Below, one piece after another: positions 19,326 to 32,439 of a DNA stretch of 64,000 bases. The position numbers were made by a program, and so were the translations under genes. Within the stretch, counting starts at the first letter, position 1, and every line of letters begins with the position of its first letter. This DNA is from Cycas panzhihuaensis (taxonomy: Eukaryota; Cycadophyta). The stretch is taken from NCBI GenBank assembly GCA_023213395.1, contig CM041465.1, positions 237,157,741 to 237,221,740 of the forward strand. Direction: 5' to 3'. The notes below the pieces were generated by a model. It saw only the letters and a program-made list of their open reading frames with translations, was not told the DNA's origin and searched no databases.

Positions 19326-22041
19326 TGGATGTGCATCTATGGGATAGCTACCTAACTGAGTAGGAATAGAAGAGCAGTTGATAGTGCAATCGGGAAAAGA
19401 CCTACAAGTAGGGCAAATACCACGCAGGATGCTCCATGCACTAGAGCGTGAGTTCGGGACTTGCAAATGGAATATAGCTACCTGGAAGTGGTTCCCCACT
19501 TTGAGCAAGAGGAGAGGAGGCATAGGATTAGCCTAGGTTTACGTAAGGGAAGGATCCTCCCATCCTTGGATGGCCAGAATGGGAAGGAGAGAACCCTTCG
19601 AGGGTTTCCCTAAAGTGATGAGAAACAAGAAAAGGTAGGTAAGTAGATGGCCTACGGATGGCGTCACCTCAGTTATCCGACTAAGTGGAAAACTGAAAGG
19701 ACACAAAAGGGATAACCCAAAAGGGAGGTTATGGTATGTGTAAGCAAACTAACCAAGTAAACAAGTAATAAAGAAAGAGGGAAGTTTGCACGACAAAAGG
19801 GGGGAAAAGGTGAGAGGGAAGGTTTCCTAAGATTTTTTCCTATAGTAAAATAAAATGCAAGTGATAAAGTAAACAAAGTATGAATTAAGACAAAGGTTGA
19901 TTTCCCTTCTCTTTCTGATGAGCTAATTACTACTATGTAAAAGAACTCAAAAGAAAAAAGTGATGAAGTAGAGTGAAAGTGTGTACCCAGAATGGAAGCG
20001 TGTTGAAATGGTGACACTCCCAAGAGGCACTCAAAGTTGCTCCACAAGACACGACAGATGTGAAAGGTCACGGTAGATCAGAACGTGGGGCTCCCTTACC
20101 TTCCCCAAAAAATAGCACTAAAGTACCAAGCAAGGTAAAGAAAGGAACAAAATGCTAATGATGAATGAAGTACGAAAGTAAAGCATAAATGGGAGCACTT
20201 ACCCATGAAGGAAGAAAGAGGAACGGATCCTTTATGCTTTCTAAATACCTGCAAGTAAATGACAATCTCCCCCTTTCTGGAGAAAGGGTACTAGCATACA
20301 ATGGAAAGATCCTAACAATACATGTACATACAAAGCAAATATAAACTTAAATATGTATATGTTAGTATCAATCTGATGATGGTAATAGAAAACAACCAAA
20401 GTAGATGGAAGGTAACCGGTAAGCCTCGAAGTGGCCCACCTCCCACAAGGAACAACCGCACTCTCCCCCAAAATCCATGAGGTAGTGAAGGTAAGGCTAT
20501 CCATGATGGCTGGAAATAGAGGCAAAGAGAGTTGAAAAGAGCCAAAGAGGACCTACAGCGAGCCAGGATGCTATAGAGAGCAAACCGGGTTACCAAGGAA
20601 GGAGTCAGGCAAAGGACAAGTAGTCAGGGCTTACGTGAGTTGCCCGGATCAAAGTGTAAGCCCTCAAACTAGTGCTGCAACGTGTGGTAGTGCTGATTTC
20701 AGTGGCTGAAGATGGCCTAACAAACCCTTGTTAGATTGCCAAGTACAGCACGGGGTAAAAGGGAAGGTTTGGGGGGCGAAGAGCCACTTGAGGAGCATGG
20801 AAGGTGGTGCAGAATCCACCCAGCTCTCACCCAAACCCTATGCAACCCCTCTTTGTTGCTACCTTGAACAATAAATGCAGGCAAGGAGGCACTAATGGTA
20901 GGAGTAAGACTATCCAAAATAAAGGAAAAGTAACCTCCAAAGACCCAAGTAAGAGGATAAGCAAAATAGGGCATCAATTGAACAAGAAAGTAGCTTAAAC
21001 CAATGAATACCTGAGAAAAGGAGAGGAGGCTCTTGCCTCAGTCAAGGGCTACTGAAAGAAGGCTAAGGAATCAGCCCAAGAGCTGTGGAACAATAGGTTT
21101 GGAACCCTTCTAATGGAGTTAGAGGAAACACCTACACTTTTAAGATGCTTGATGGCTACCTAAGTAAGAATCCACTGAGATCTCTCCAAAGGGGCCCTCT
21201 TCAAGGCGTGTGAAGGGTTGGGAAGATGTCCTAACCATACTAAAGGAGAGTTGGGCACTGCAGGAGAGGTGCAGGTCCTATAGCAGTAGTTGAGCAGTAG
21301 AGAATAGCAAAGCACATGGCAGTTTCCTTGAGAAGCAATCTAAAAAATGAATAAAAGATCCTAAAAATAAGTTAAAGAGGACTTAAATACCCAGCCCAAA
21401 CCCTAAAATGAGCGATTAGGGTGTAGCTGGCAGTGAGTTAAGTCACGAGACATGTGGCAGTTTCACAATAAATGTGAAATTACCATGGCAATTTTTTAAA
21501 AAATAAATTTGAACAGTCATCCCACTGTAAAATCTGTGGTACCGTAGAATTTACGATAGTACCACAAAATTCGTGGTAGTATGCAACTGAAGGCCAAATC
21601 TGGCCTGGACAACTAGCGTGGGCTGTGGGCCAATGATAAAAAAGGATAATGGGGGGCTAAGACACCTACCTAAGGGCAAACAAGCCAACAAACGAGTTTA
21701 GACGAGCAAAAATATGATTCAAACGATGTGGCAAGTCAACCAAACAATGACGGGTCATCACATGGGCAGAGGTGGCATAAGCCAAGTGGATCCTGGAGTG
21801 AGTAGGGCAGAATGCGAGAAGTGGAATGGCCACCGGGGTGCTACACTTGCTGGGAATGTGCCCCTGCTATAGTCGTCATAGGCTAAATAAGTGTAGACGA
21901 AGACAAAATCATCTACAAGGTCACAACATGCAAACATGCAAGCAAACACTCATCTCAAAAGAAAGCGATTATAAGGTGAGAAGCATACCTGCACTTACCT
22001 AAATCAGTAATTCCGTATCCATTTCCAGAAGTTGAGAAACA
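19326..22041 (-). repeat. Tat-2 5' LTR (2716 bp)
   Basis: Homologous along its length to 5160-7868. The outer end is at 22041 next to the CTATC duplication and the inner end is next to the PBS. It contains a TATTTAAG box at 21382-21389 and a weakened palindrome 1 near 21527-21554 (core GGTACC). Confidence 0.9.
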
Positions 22042-22046
22042 CTATC
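22042..22046. repeat. Target-site duplication, right copy (CTATC)
   Basis: Identical to 5155-5159. Confidence 0.85.
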
Positions 22047-23036
22047 CAAATCAGAATCACCCATGATGGATAAGTAACCATAAGTACCTACACCAATAGG
22101 GGAAAACCTGACTAGGTATAGGTTCGGCTCATGGTAAGGTATAGGTTCTGACTTATGAAGGCTAGTCTCCTAAAATAGAGGCCCGATGGAAGGGATAGCC
22201 TCCTCATGATCACTGTCTTCATCATCAAAGATATCCTGGCAGGATGGATGAGAAGTGTGAGATGGCATAGGCTCATAGGCGACAACCTTAACTCATCCTT
22301 TATGGACAAATTTAAGTTGCCCCCAATGTGAGGAGTAGATTGCTCCCATTTGGTCGAGTCATAGTCGGCCCAATAAAAGGTTGTACTCCACATCAATATT
22401 AAGTACAATAACTTTAACAGAAATGGTCCTCCCTGCTAAGGTGAGGGAAAGGGAGACTGTCCCTAAGGGGGACTTCTTAGTCCCATCATACGCTTGGCAT
22501 TTCCAAGGGACAAACTTGAGAGCTACTATGCCCAGCTCCTTGAGCATGCGCATAGGCATAGCATTAATCGAGGAGCCATTATCTACGATGGTCCTCTTTA
22601 TGATAAAATCAAGAGTGTCAACAGAAATAAAAAATGGGTAATGTAAAAGCTTCTCCTATTCACTGGGAGATCGAAGATCTTAGGGATCAAATGAGATGAC
22701 AGGTGGTCCATGGGAGGTGGCACATACTACATGGATAGAAGCATCTTATTGGCCAAGAGCTTCAAGAAGGAGAGCGCGTTACTCAGGACAACTTCCCAAG
22801 ACATCCATCAAGGACATCCCCGTGACAACGATGTGAAGCTTGTCAACGATAGAGAAGGGATTCCCCTTCAGGGTATGTTGGGGAAGTGCCTTTCAAAAAT
22901 CTTAATGGCTAGGATGCATGAGAATGATCTTGGGAAGCAAAAGGATTTCTAGAGGAGGGACCTCCTGAAGTGGATCAGGGTGAGGTGTGGAAGAAGAGCC
23001 ATCGTTTGCCTCTTTAACTGCTTAAGACTAGGTTAA
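22047..23036 (-). pseudogene. Protease segment of Tat-3, interrupted by Tat-2
   Basis: The stretch at 22359-22559 reads MPMRMLKELGIVALKFVPWK and ends YNLLLGRL. Upstream of it is the active site IDNGSSINAMP (about 22580). The start near 23036 aligns with the protease starts of Tat-2 and Tat-4. The reading is lost at 22046, where Tat-2 begins. Confidence 0.72.
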
Positions 23037-25327
23037 GGCATATAATGGAGTAGTCTCAAGCATTTGAATGACCTTCTTTCCCTTATTTCAGGATTATAAA
23101 GGTGAAGGGACACGTTGGTTAGGGGAACCCGAGGAAGAGGATGAATTCCTTGCACCCTTCCCTTTAGCTTGTGAAGGGTGAGGGTTTGGGGATCTTCCTC
23201 AGTTCTGGTTGTTCTTTTATTGATGGTTGCGATCACACTCCTCGTGCTTGGGGAAGGGATCTCTATGGATGGGTTGGTCTAGGTTAGGCCTAGATGCCCA
23301 TTTAGAGGAAGAATTATGTTGTGGAGAAGCGCTAGGATGCTAGGCCTGACACTATGAATCATCATAGAAGCACTCCCTATAGATGAAGCACCACTTCTTC
23401 TCAAGGGAGGAATTAGGTTTTCTCGCTTAAGAGGACTGGGTATTACCACCCTTAGAAGGAGCAACTTGGGAGGCCTAGTGAACTGTCTTATTAGTCATAG
23501 GGGATGAAGGAGCTTAAAGCTTGAGCTTCTTTATAGTACGTTCAAATAAACGTATGGCTAAAGTGAGAGGATCTAGGGTCTTCTCGGTAGAATGGGAAGA
23601 AGACCTAGCGTGTTGCTGAGTTTTGGTTTCTCATGGTGTTGGAGGTACATCATGTTACTGTGAGGACTTTAGAGGCTTCTTGAGTCTAGCCTGGATCTTA
23701 ATAGCCTCAAGTGCAAAGCACTTCGTTATGGCAGAGTCATACATAATTGCCCCCATCTCGAGGACTTCTACGTGGACTTCTGGATGAAGGGCATTGACAA
23801 AAAGGTCCCTCTTCCACTCCTCAGGCAAAGTCGCCTTGGTGGAATGAAGAAGGTCGTGGAAATGCCTCACAAAGTCATGATTCATTTTATCATGACCTTG
23901 TTTAAGTGAAAAAAGGGATTTCATCCCACTCTCAAATGGATGAGCTACGTTAAAGTAGTTGATGAACTCATCCACAAGCTATTGGAATGAAAAAATAGAA
24001 TGTGCAGGTAGGTGATAAAACTATTTGAGGGCATCACCTAGAAGAGATCATAGAAATAGTTTTATAAGGATGTGGTCCTAGGCCCAGTAGTTGATGTATA
24101 CCATAGAGAAAATATAGACATGCTCCATTGGGTCCTACGATGAAGTCCCGTTGAATTTGGGGACTTCAGGAGGGTGAGGTGGTAAGTTAGTTCTTAACAC
24201 CTCAATAGATAAGAGGGTTGACTAGTAGTCCATAAAGGGATGCACCCTTAACTAGACCATAGGGTCAACAGAAACTAGAAATGATGGCAAGTACGTTTGC
24301 CCAAATCCTCCTTGGAGGGTTTGGTTCGAAAAGGGATGTTGTCCTCCCACTGCTTGGTAAGGAGGTAGGAATCCCACATTTGAAGAAACTTGCATGGGAT
24401 CAGATAAGTGTGATGGAGCCATCCCTCCTAGAGGGAATGCTTCTTGTTGAAAAGGAGCTTGAGGGAAAATGCTTAGGAAGGAGTTGGCCCTCCTTGCAAA
24501 GGCACAGTGTGAGGTTCCATACAGGATGGCAGGTAGGAGGGGTGAGGGACTAGATTCTGCCCATATGAGCTACCCATGGGTGGCGCGACCCCATAAGGAT
24601 GCAAAGGGTCTACCCTATAAGTAGGTAGGGAGTTCTCTTTACTATGCCCCTATGGTTGAGTAGTGTAATCGAGAGGTACGTAGAGAGAAGGGTCCCTAGG
24701 TTGGTATTGGGAGTGTGCGGGGATAGACCCCATATGACTAGAGGTAGGGGGACACATGGGTCCCCTGGATCTAGTAGGTGGTAGATAAATACTGGTGGGA
24801 AAAGGACTAGTAGTTTGACTAGACAAGGGTATGCTCAACCCGAGTTGAGAAGATGACATGCCCTGAGTAGTCCCCAAGGAACATACACCCTGGGGAGAAG
24901 AAGAAGAGGTAAAAGGCAGGCTCATCATGGGTAAGGGAGTTGGATGAGATGAGTGAGGTGATAGAGACATAGAAGAAGGGAGCACAATACTTTACAAGAT
25001 ATTCTCAAACCATTTGGGGTGTGGTTAGAGATGGGCAGCTTGGAAACATTAGCTTAAGGCTTCTAATACATCAGCGGGAGGGGTATCTGCCTGATCGTAA
25101 GAGGTAGAAGGAGCCTCTTACAAAGTAGATCCTGTGGTGGTGAAACTCTAAAGGAGATGAAGGCTCTACTCTATAAACAAAGGAATGGTGAGATTGAGGG
25201 TGTTCCTGGTCACCCAAATATTAGATGGGATCTTTGCTTCCTTGGGTGGACCCTTAGAAGGAAGTAGATGGCTTGAGGAATCAGACACATAAGCATGGTA
25301 TGTCCAATCTTAAAGAGATCCCTCCAT
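23037..25327 (-). pseudogene. gag: Gag of Tat-3
   Basis: The start codon at 25327 (MEGS) is homologous to the other gag starts. The Pro/Ser-rich region is at 24650-24985. The gag core is open for 106 residues at 23655-23975, with FINYFNVAHPFESGMKSL, LLHSTKATLPEEWKRDLF and HVEVLEMG. A Cys/His segment is near 23370. Several stops and frameshifts. Confidence 0.82.
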
Positions 25328-25564
25328 GATCGGATCAGGATCTGATGTACGAAGGGAATGATATGAGGGCTCTTCCAACAACGGAGGTAGGCCTTGTAAG
25401 CGACATGAGAATCATTGCATGCAAGTCCTACCTATGTGCTAGAAGGAAAGAGAAACAAGGTAGTGAACGCATTGGGGGCTACCCAACAAGATCAAAGGGA
25501 AAGCTATCAAGAGGTAGTAGCACCAACAGGAAAGGGAGAAAGACTAATTCCCTTACTACTAGGT

Positions 25565-25581
25565 CCTCGGTACGGTCACTA
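25565..25581 (-). promoter_or_regulatory. Tat-3 primer-binding site
   Basis: Minus-strand sequence AGTGACCGTACCGAGGA, a mutated form of the family PBS, adjacent to the LTR. Confidence 0.6.
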
Positions 25582-25582
25582 G

Positions 25583-28500
25583 TGGAATTACATTTATGGG
25601 ATGGTAATTACACTTGGTTGGGATTAGGACTACTAACAGAAGGCTTCAGAGTAAAGGGGTCAATCCAACAAGTGAAAGGAAGCACCGACACAGGGCGTCC
25701 ATGAATTAGAATGCAAGTTCAGGACCCACGAATGGCGCACAACTTCCTCTAGGTAACTTAGTCTTTAATTTTGGAGGGTAGCACAAGTGAGGGATGTCCT
25801 CAGTTGCCTAAGTGACCTCAAAATTGAGGTCTTCCCACCCTTAGATGGCTATAAGGAGAAGGAATGACCTAACAAGGAAGTAGATCCTTGTGGAAAGCGA
25901 AGGGTTGTAGATAGGATATATGTAGGTAAGTGGTGGGAGGTACCCATTCGTAAGAGTAGTGTTAGGCAACTACCTTACGCATGAAACCAACCCAAAGGAG
26001 GGAGTGACGAGGCTATTAAGTTGGTGTAGGTATGATGAGGTTAAAGGAGGAGGTCTTAGGGGATGAGTCCTCCTTAAACTAACCTGCCTAAAGGGAGTGT
26101 TAGAGAAACAAAGAATGGTGGCAGAAAAAGTTCCAACCACCCTATGTGTGAGGGAGTCTACCTCCTATGTGCAATGGTGAAACGGTGACTAATTGTCTAT
26201 GTATGCAAACAAGAGGTAAATGAAGCATATATATATATAAGATAATAAATACACTTTCTCTCGTTTTCTCCCTAATATGAATCCTCACTCTCTTTTTACT
26301 TTAAGTAAAAGAAAGGGGAAGAAAAAAAAAAAACCAATCTATCACACAATATGTACGGCAATGATGTAAACCCTAAGGGGTTGTATACAATTAAATGGAA
26401 GGAGAAAAGGGGATATTTCCTATCAAATGCTCCTTCCCAAAGTGCAAACTAATGTGCAAATGAATGGTGCAAGTTTGTTTCTTTTTATCCTTTCCCTTTA
26501 TGTTTTTTTCATGCAAATGTGCAAACTTGAGAGTGAAGTAGAGAAAATGTCTATAAGAGGGAGGCAGCATACTTGGAGAATTGATGTGGATGAAATGAAG
26601 TTTCTATCTTGTGCCACACCCACTTCTTCTTTTCCTTCCCCCAATACATGGGCAGTGTAAGGGCTTCCTTACCCCCATGAAGGAAAAAGGAAGGAAGCAA
26701 GAAAAGTAAAGGAAAGGGAAATACACTAAAAGTTAAAAAATAACCAAAGAGAAGGAAAGTAATGAACGTACCCAGACTGTAGCAGTTTTTCCTTCTTCAT
26801 GAATGGCATGATAAACCTACAATCACAAAGGTTTTTCACCCTTTTCCAAGGGGCTACTAGGGTGCCAAGTAAATATATATATGCATATAGCTATAAAATG
26901 CTAAAAATATTGTAAGCTAAAGCACTTTAAGTCAAGCAAACTTCCAACCAAAGAACAACTCCAAATCTCCTCAAAGCCAATGATACAAGATAAGGGATGC
27001 AGATGGTTAGCCTAAGAATGGATAACAATCTAACAAGTTCACCTCCACACTACCTCTAGGCATAAGAAACAGTAGGTTGGGATACCTAATGTTACCAAAT
27101 AATAAGAGAGACAAACAACATGAGGTTTACAAATGTTGTCTATGTTTCAAGTGTTGCTATGTATAGTAAATTGCAATGTTAACCAAGCCAAGACCTAAGG
27201 TGGATAAGAGACATTATTTGGGGCTGGAAAATCTGCCCAAGAGAGGCACTGAGGCCTAGAAATGGTGTAGCAAGGGGCTGTGTATGCTAATATCTAGCAC
27301 TGGATTATTCCCAGAGACTCCCTGGTAGCTCAAGAAAGGCACAAGTGGAAGAGAGGAAAGAGGAGAAGGGGGGTGCCCTTGAGGAGCAGGCCTAGTTAGG
27401 TACGGATCCTACCTTGGCTCCTTTCTCTCACTCTTTAAGGTCCTCTCCCTACAACCTCCTTAGAGAAACCAAGAGAGGGCATGAAGATAATATGGGTGGA
27501 AAGAAAATAATAGAGGGACTCCCTCATATATGCACTAGAAAATGGAAAAAAGGAAAGATATTCCTAATGATCTAACCTCTTACAAGAAAGTTTAAAGGAA
27601 ACAGATGGAGCAAATCTTAGATAATACCTACTAGGCTAGATTAGAGGTAGGTCAGCTCCTAAAAATGGTAGGACATAACAGATCTAAGGTGCTTATAGGG
27701 GGGTCCTTAGGAGGATGCTGTAACGTAGAAACAAACTTACTAAAACTTATTGAAAGGACATGGAGGCAAAAGTTGGAGTGAATCCTTGCTTGAAAGATCT
27801 TGTTGGTGAGACTGATACCACTAATCCAAGCTGAAGAGGGCAGATCTCAGGTTGGAGCATAGAGAACTCAAGTGTTACAGGGTATTCCTATAGAAAACTG
27901 CCTATGAAAGAAGGAGAAGAGAGGAGAGTAGGTGGAAGAAGAGAAGGAAAATGGAGTTCTTTTGGGCTTTATACGTAACCCTAGGCTGAATGGATGATTA
28001 GGGTTAGGGTAGGACCCAGGGGTGTCAAAGACATGTGGTAATTTCGAAAAAAAAACAAAATTTACCACGACAGATTTTAAAAAAATATTAAATGACAGTC
28101 GTCTCCGCAAAGAAACTTCACAAAGACCATGAAGTTTATCAGCATTACATGACATTTGCCATGGTGTAGTGACAGAGACAAAAACATGAAAAAAATGGAT
28201 GCTTAGTAGCCCTACAAGGGCATACCCTAGGCCTAAGAAGGGCCAACCCTGTGTCCAGGTGGCTGGGGATAGTCATATAAAGAGGATGACCTAAATCGAA
28301 TGGGGTGCCAGAGTAGTAGGATTCCCAGGAAACTAATATAACTGGAATAAATGTGTACCAATCACACTTAGCGAGGTGTTAAGGGCTACGATGTGGCAAG
28401 GGGGTGTGATAGATTACATAGGTTGAGTGGTGCTTAGGACAATATGGAGGTGCATCGAAGGGTTGTGGAGTGCCATGGGGATTCATGTCCCACTTATCGT

Positions 28501-28696
28501 CATAGGCTAAAAGAGTATCAAGCAATATGATCAAGCAATGGATGTAAAATGATCACTCAAATGCATAAATCAACTATGCAGTAAAATGATTCTTCTATTT
28601 ACCTTTCTACAAAAGTAACAAAGGTAAAGGCCAGAAATATACCTATACTTACCTGAGTCAACTTGCTAAGAACCCATTCCCGGTAGCTGGGAAACA
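25583..28696 (-). repeat. Tat-3 5' LTR (about 3.1 kb)
   Basis: Starts TGTTTCCCAGCTACCGGGAATGG on minus at 28696 and ends in CCA next to the PBS. TATAAA on minus at 27968-27973. Palindrome 1 is at 28113-28137, with perfect 8-bp arms. About 350-400 bp longer than the other LTRs; the middle part (26,100-27,000) has purine- and pyrimidine-rich runs. Confidence 0.82.
28113..28137. repeat. Conserved palindrome 1 (Tat-3 LTR)
   Basis: Arms AAACTTCA and TGAAGTTT are perfect complements around a 9-bp spacer. The inner pair differs from Tat-2's intron copy (CA/TG against AG/CT), so the symmetry is kept while the sequence changes. Confidence 0.7.
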
Positions 28697-29340
28697 TTCA
28701 TACTAACTAATATTAATAATATTCTAGCAATGAACCTTAATTATGGGACACTCATAAAGGCTTCTAAAATTGTTCAAAAGTAATAATTAATCCTCAGCTT
28801 CAAGACTAGGACACTCACAAATACCTTCACTAACAAATTGATATATCTTCATTGATGGAATACTAAGTCTTCGTATCATTCAATATACCTAAATATATCT
28901 ATTGTTATTAATTTTGAGATGAGATGATCAATTGTACAAAACCTTAACCATGTCTATAGGTGATCAATTTACATAAGTGAACTCAACTAACAATAATTCT
29001 TCGTCATCACATCATCTTTATGGACTTGGATTTAAGCATTCATGTCTGTAGAATATGGTGCCAACATGCTAAATAAATATCCACATTAAATAGTAAATAG
29101 CATACCCATTAGTTTATAATATTCATCTTGATGTGGCTTTAAACTTAATCATGCCCTAATATCTTAATCACATAATACTAGCATAATCATTTTTGTCTTA
29201 TCAAAATTGGCTTATGTATTAACTCATATTGACTCTATAACTAACTTATCAATTGGCTTGTATAGGCTTCAATCTATCCCTGTAAGATCTTTCATAATAT
29301 AGTTAGCAACTAGGCTCTAATAAGCTTGTAGTATTACCAT
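28697..29340 (-). other. AT-rich segment, candidate leader of a copia-type element
   Basis: Lies between the Tat-3 LTR end and the candidate PBS at 29341-29353. No coding match was seen. If the LTR call is right, Tat-3 inserted in the leader of a minus-strand copia element. Confidence 0.4.
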
Positions 29341-29353
29341 GGCTCTAATACCA
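29341..29353 (-). promoter_or_regulatory. Candidate copia primer-binding site (initiator tRNA-Met type)
   Basis: Minus strand TGGTATTAGAGCC differs by one base from the common plant copia PBS TGGTATCAGAGCC. Confidence 0.6.
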
Positions 29354-30039
29354 TATTAGAAAATTTAGATTTGCTTTGATGATATATTGGAATTTAGTTC
29401 TTTGATATTATGTTAGAATATATTCATCATGCATAATGAAAGCATATAAATCAAGTATAATAAATTAATCATATCATGAAGAATATGTATACAACATAAA
29501 TATATTGACCAATATCATGAATATAAAATAATTTTTAATAAGTATGCACTATAAGAGATAATAAATTTATATGTGAAAAATATAGGATAGAAAAAATCAA
29601 AGGAGGAGGTTGGAGTCCATAGCTCTAATTTATTATAATCTCCAAATGATTACATCTTTAAATTTAATCCTTTCTCAATCTTTTTTAAGTTCTTAGGTGG
29701 TGTGTATATATATTTATAGATTATATCACATTATAAATATCCTATAATATCTTTAAGCCTTTTCATCATCTAATAGGATGTATACATGAATATATATACA
29801 TGATACACTTATCAATACTTTTGGGTGTGGGATTGTGTGAGACCATAACATTATAATTAACATTACATGTGTGAGAATAATCATATATTGCAATAGACTT
29901 AAAACTTTAGTACCTCTAGAAAGACCTTAAAATTTTATAGTTATTGAAATTTTATCTATATGATCTCAAAAACACTAATCTTAAGATAATTTATTTGTGA
30001 TCGAACTACATTAAGAAACCCACTTCCTTATTGCTAACA
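29354..30039 (-). repeat. Candidate copia LTR (686 bp)
   Basis: On minus it starts TGTTAG (30039) and ends CTAATA next to the PBS. This is the usual TGTTAG...CTAACA pair with one C-to-T change. Very AT-rich. No second copy was found in the window. Confidence 0.55.
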
Positions 30040-30906
30040 TATATTAATAAAGCTTGAATATATTATGATACCCATGATGAATACCTTTATGATGGAAAAA
30101 TTAACCATTGAACATGATCAATAGGAAATTTGTATTAAATTTTAAGATTCTTAAGATTTTATTATATAAGGTCTTATGCATATAAAAGAGCTATATAATA
30201 AATAAAAGTTATATTTTCTACATTTCTTAGATGTAGCTAATGAAATTTAAGACAAATTTAAGGTTGGAATTAACCTCTAATATCTAATATATAATCATAA
30301 TTCACATTTATTAAACACTTATAATTTTAGCATTTCTATAAATAAGTATTTTACATAAAAATAAAAAATGGTAAAAACTTACTAATTTTAGAGAACCATG
30401 ATAAGTCCCATAATGGGCTTAGTTTAGCAAGATTCATAGATAAATAATAAACCCATTGAATGCAAAATTTTTAAGAGCCTCTTCATGATATTAAGCCATT
30501 TATTTAGAAAGAATTATATAAATGCAAATATTTCTCTTTTAATTTAAATATAAATTATATTTTAAAATACACAAAAGTATAAAAACTCATAGGTTATATA
30601 GAAAAGATATGCAAAGTAAACACTTGAAGGAAAAACTAAAAATAAAAATTAATATAAATAAATGATGAGAAAGCTCTAATAAGTGAAGGCATGTAAAGAG
30701 TAAACATAGTGCATGAGTTAATCCAAACCATTATTTTTGCACTCCCTTGTATTGGGTAGCTATTGAGGGTACATTAGAATATCTTACTAGGTTTATACTC
30801 TATATCATCCTAGGTAGTATTATGGTTGCATTAAGAAATTCTTTATCATTTGCATAAGTAATCAAAGAGCAATACTAAAATCAAACTAGATTCATCTCTA
30901 TTTCAC
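30040..30906. other. AT-rich sequence with no recognisable feature
   Basis: Very AT-rich. No open frame of note and no repeat ends seen. Confidence 0.5.
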
Positions 30907-31700
30907 TTGCTAGGGGAGGATGGGATGAAAGTGCACTCGAAAGTTTGTCATAAAGGTAAAAGATTAGGAAAGTTGGACCTACCTTCTATTTCTCTAAATT
31001 TAAATGTTATTTTTTATGTTCCAGATGATGTATATTCTTGTATGATCATAGCATATTTTATGGGCTACATTGTTATAGAGGGAAGTTATCAGATAGTAGG
31101 CTAATGCCTCCATTGAAATTTTCAATAGAAAATTATTTATATTAAGAATTTAACCAAAGGACTTCATTTATTTTTTAATCCCATGAAGCCTCTAAGTATG
31201 TTTTCTAGCATGGCCCTTAAATGTGCTAAAGAAATATGGTGTTTTCTAATTGATAGGATCTTTATTTCTTAGTATACATGGATGTTTCAATTTAAGTACC
31301 CTATTTAGGTTAAATTACTAGGCCTCATCTTATAGCTCTATCCATTCATAAAAGAACTAGATCAACTAATTAGTGATTTTGTCTCTTTAGAGCCTCATCA
31401 AGAATTCTATTTTAAGGACCACTATTATGGCCTACATTAGAGTTAACCTCTTAAATGACTTATTAGAGTTTATATAGGTTTATTATGGATAATTTGAGTC
31501 TAAACATAAGGTTTTCTACTTCAGTGTTCCTAATGCATGCTTTATATGTCACTCATAAGGGTATAGAATTAAGGAATTCCCCTTATTACACCTTGTAGAT
31601 CCTAAGAACTCTATGGCTAAAGCAAAATTTTTGAGTGTAATAGTACAAAATTCTAATGGTTGGATAGAAGTCCATAGAGAAAAGGTGGTGATTAAGAATT
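30907..31700 (+). pseudogene. LINE ORF1-like remnant (DUF4283 and zinc knuckle)
   Basis: The open stretch 30907-31104 ends in VYSCMIIAYFMGYIVIEGSY, like the start of DUF4283. Further on come ALKCAKEIWCFLIDRIFIS, a FVSLEPHQEFYFKDHYYG block, and VPNACFICHS.GYRIKEFP (about 31515-31580). The last is a CCHC knuckle with the final Cys mutated. Such proteins bind RNA in plant LINEs and related elements. Confidence 0.62.
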
Positions 31701-32439
31701 TAAAGCCAAAATGGTAACAAAATATTAGCCTTAGTCTTTAACCAAATCTAGGGGATACTAAATAAGTTAAGGCTATGGATCTTAGCATGGGTAAAAAAAA
31801 GGTAGTGGAATAAAAATTCTATAGTGATTTATGTATTACTCCTAAATTAGTTTTATCTTATGATATTCTAAAAGCAAAGAAAGTAAGAGGTAGGTTTGAA
31901 TAAGAGAAAGGTGAAATGCTTATCAAAGCTTACTATGACCTTATGATTAAGAGACATATCTTCTAGTAATTCATTGCACTCCAACTAATTGTACAATACT
32001 AACTACTAACTTGAATGATGAGGGGGATAGAATGGAAATAGAATATTTAGATGATGAATATTATTAGTTAGAATATTATAGATTTGTCAAACTAATTTAG
32101 ATGTATGTTTCTCAAAAGGTTTTATCATAAGTTTTTTAGATTTGATGTTTTGTTTTTATAAGAAGTTAATCATTCAAGTGGTAACTTGGAAGTTTATAGT
32201 ACTTATATTTGGGGAGGAATGGATTAGTTATCTATACTTCATACTAAGAGGTGCAAAGGTGCAATCATATTTATTAAGTCTTCCTTAGTAGAAGGGGTTC
32301 ATGGCTACAACTCATAACCCATAAAATAAAAGTGTTTAGGTGATTCTAAGAGTTGAAAATATGTAATTTGGCATTACAAATAGCTATTCTCTAAACACTC
32401 TATATGAAAGAGTATCTCTCTAGTCTTAGCATAATTCCA

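Larger units (their letters stand above)
5160..22041 (-). mobile_element. Tat-2: complete Ty3/gypsy Tat-type element with antisense PMD gene
   Basis: A 16.9-kb element on the minus strand. In element order: 5' LTR 22041-19326, PBS, gag, protease, RT, RNase H, integrase, an opposite-strand PMD gene, an extra RNase H, polypurine tract, 3' LTR 7868-5160. Exact 5-bp duplications CTATC flank it. The two LTRs (2716 and 2709 bp) differ by roughly 5-10 percent in stretches compared by eye, almost all transitions, so the insertion is not recent. All coding parts have stops. It interrupts the protease region of Tat-3. Two RNase H domains, the second downstream of integrase, fit the Tat clade. Confidence 0.92.
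22047..28696 (-). mobile_element. Tat-3: 5' part of a third, more diverged Tat-type element
   Basis: Minus strand: 5' LTR, PBS, gag, and protease up to the point where Tat-2 is inserted. Gag and LTR are clearly related to Tat-1, Tat-2 and Tat-4 but form a separate subfamily, with a longer LTR of 3.1 kb. Its downstream half is displaced to the left by the nested insertions and is probably mostly outside the window. Confidence 0.85.

Noticed and set aside
26427-26660. Short plus-strand frame with a hydrophobic start
   Set aside because: Inside the Tat-3 LTR on the opposite strand; no support from related LTRs.
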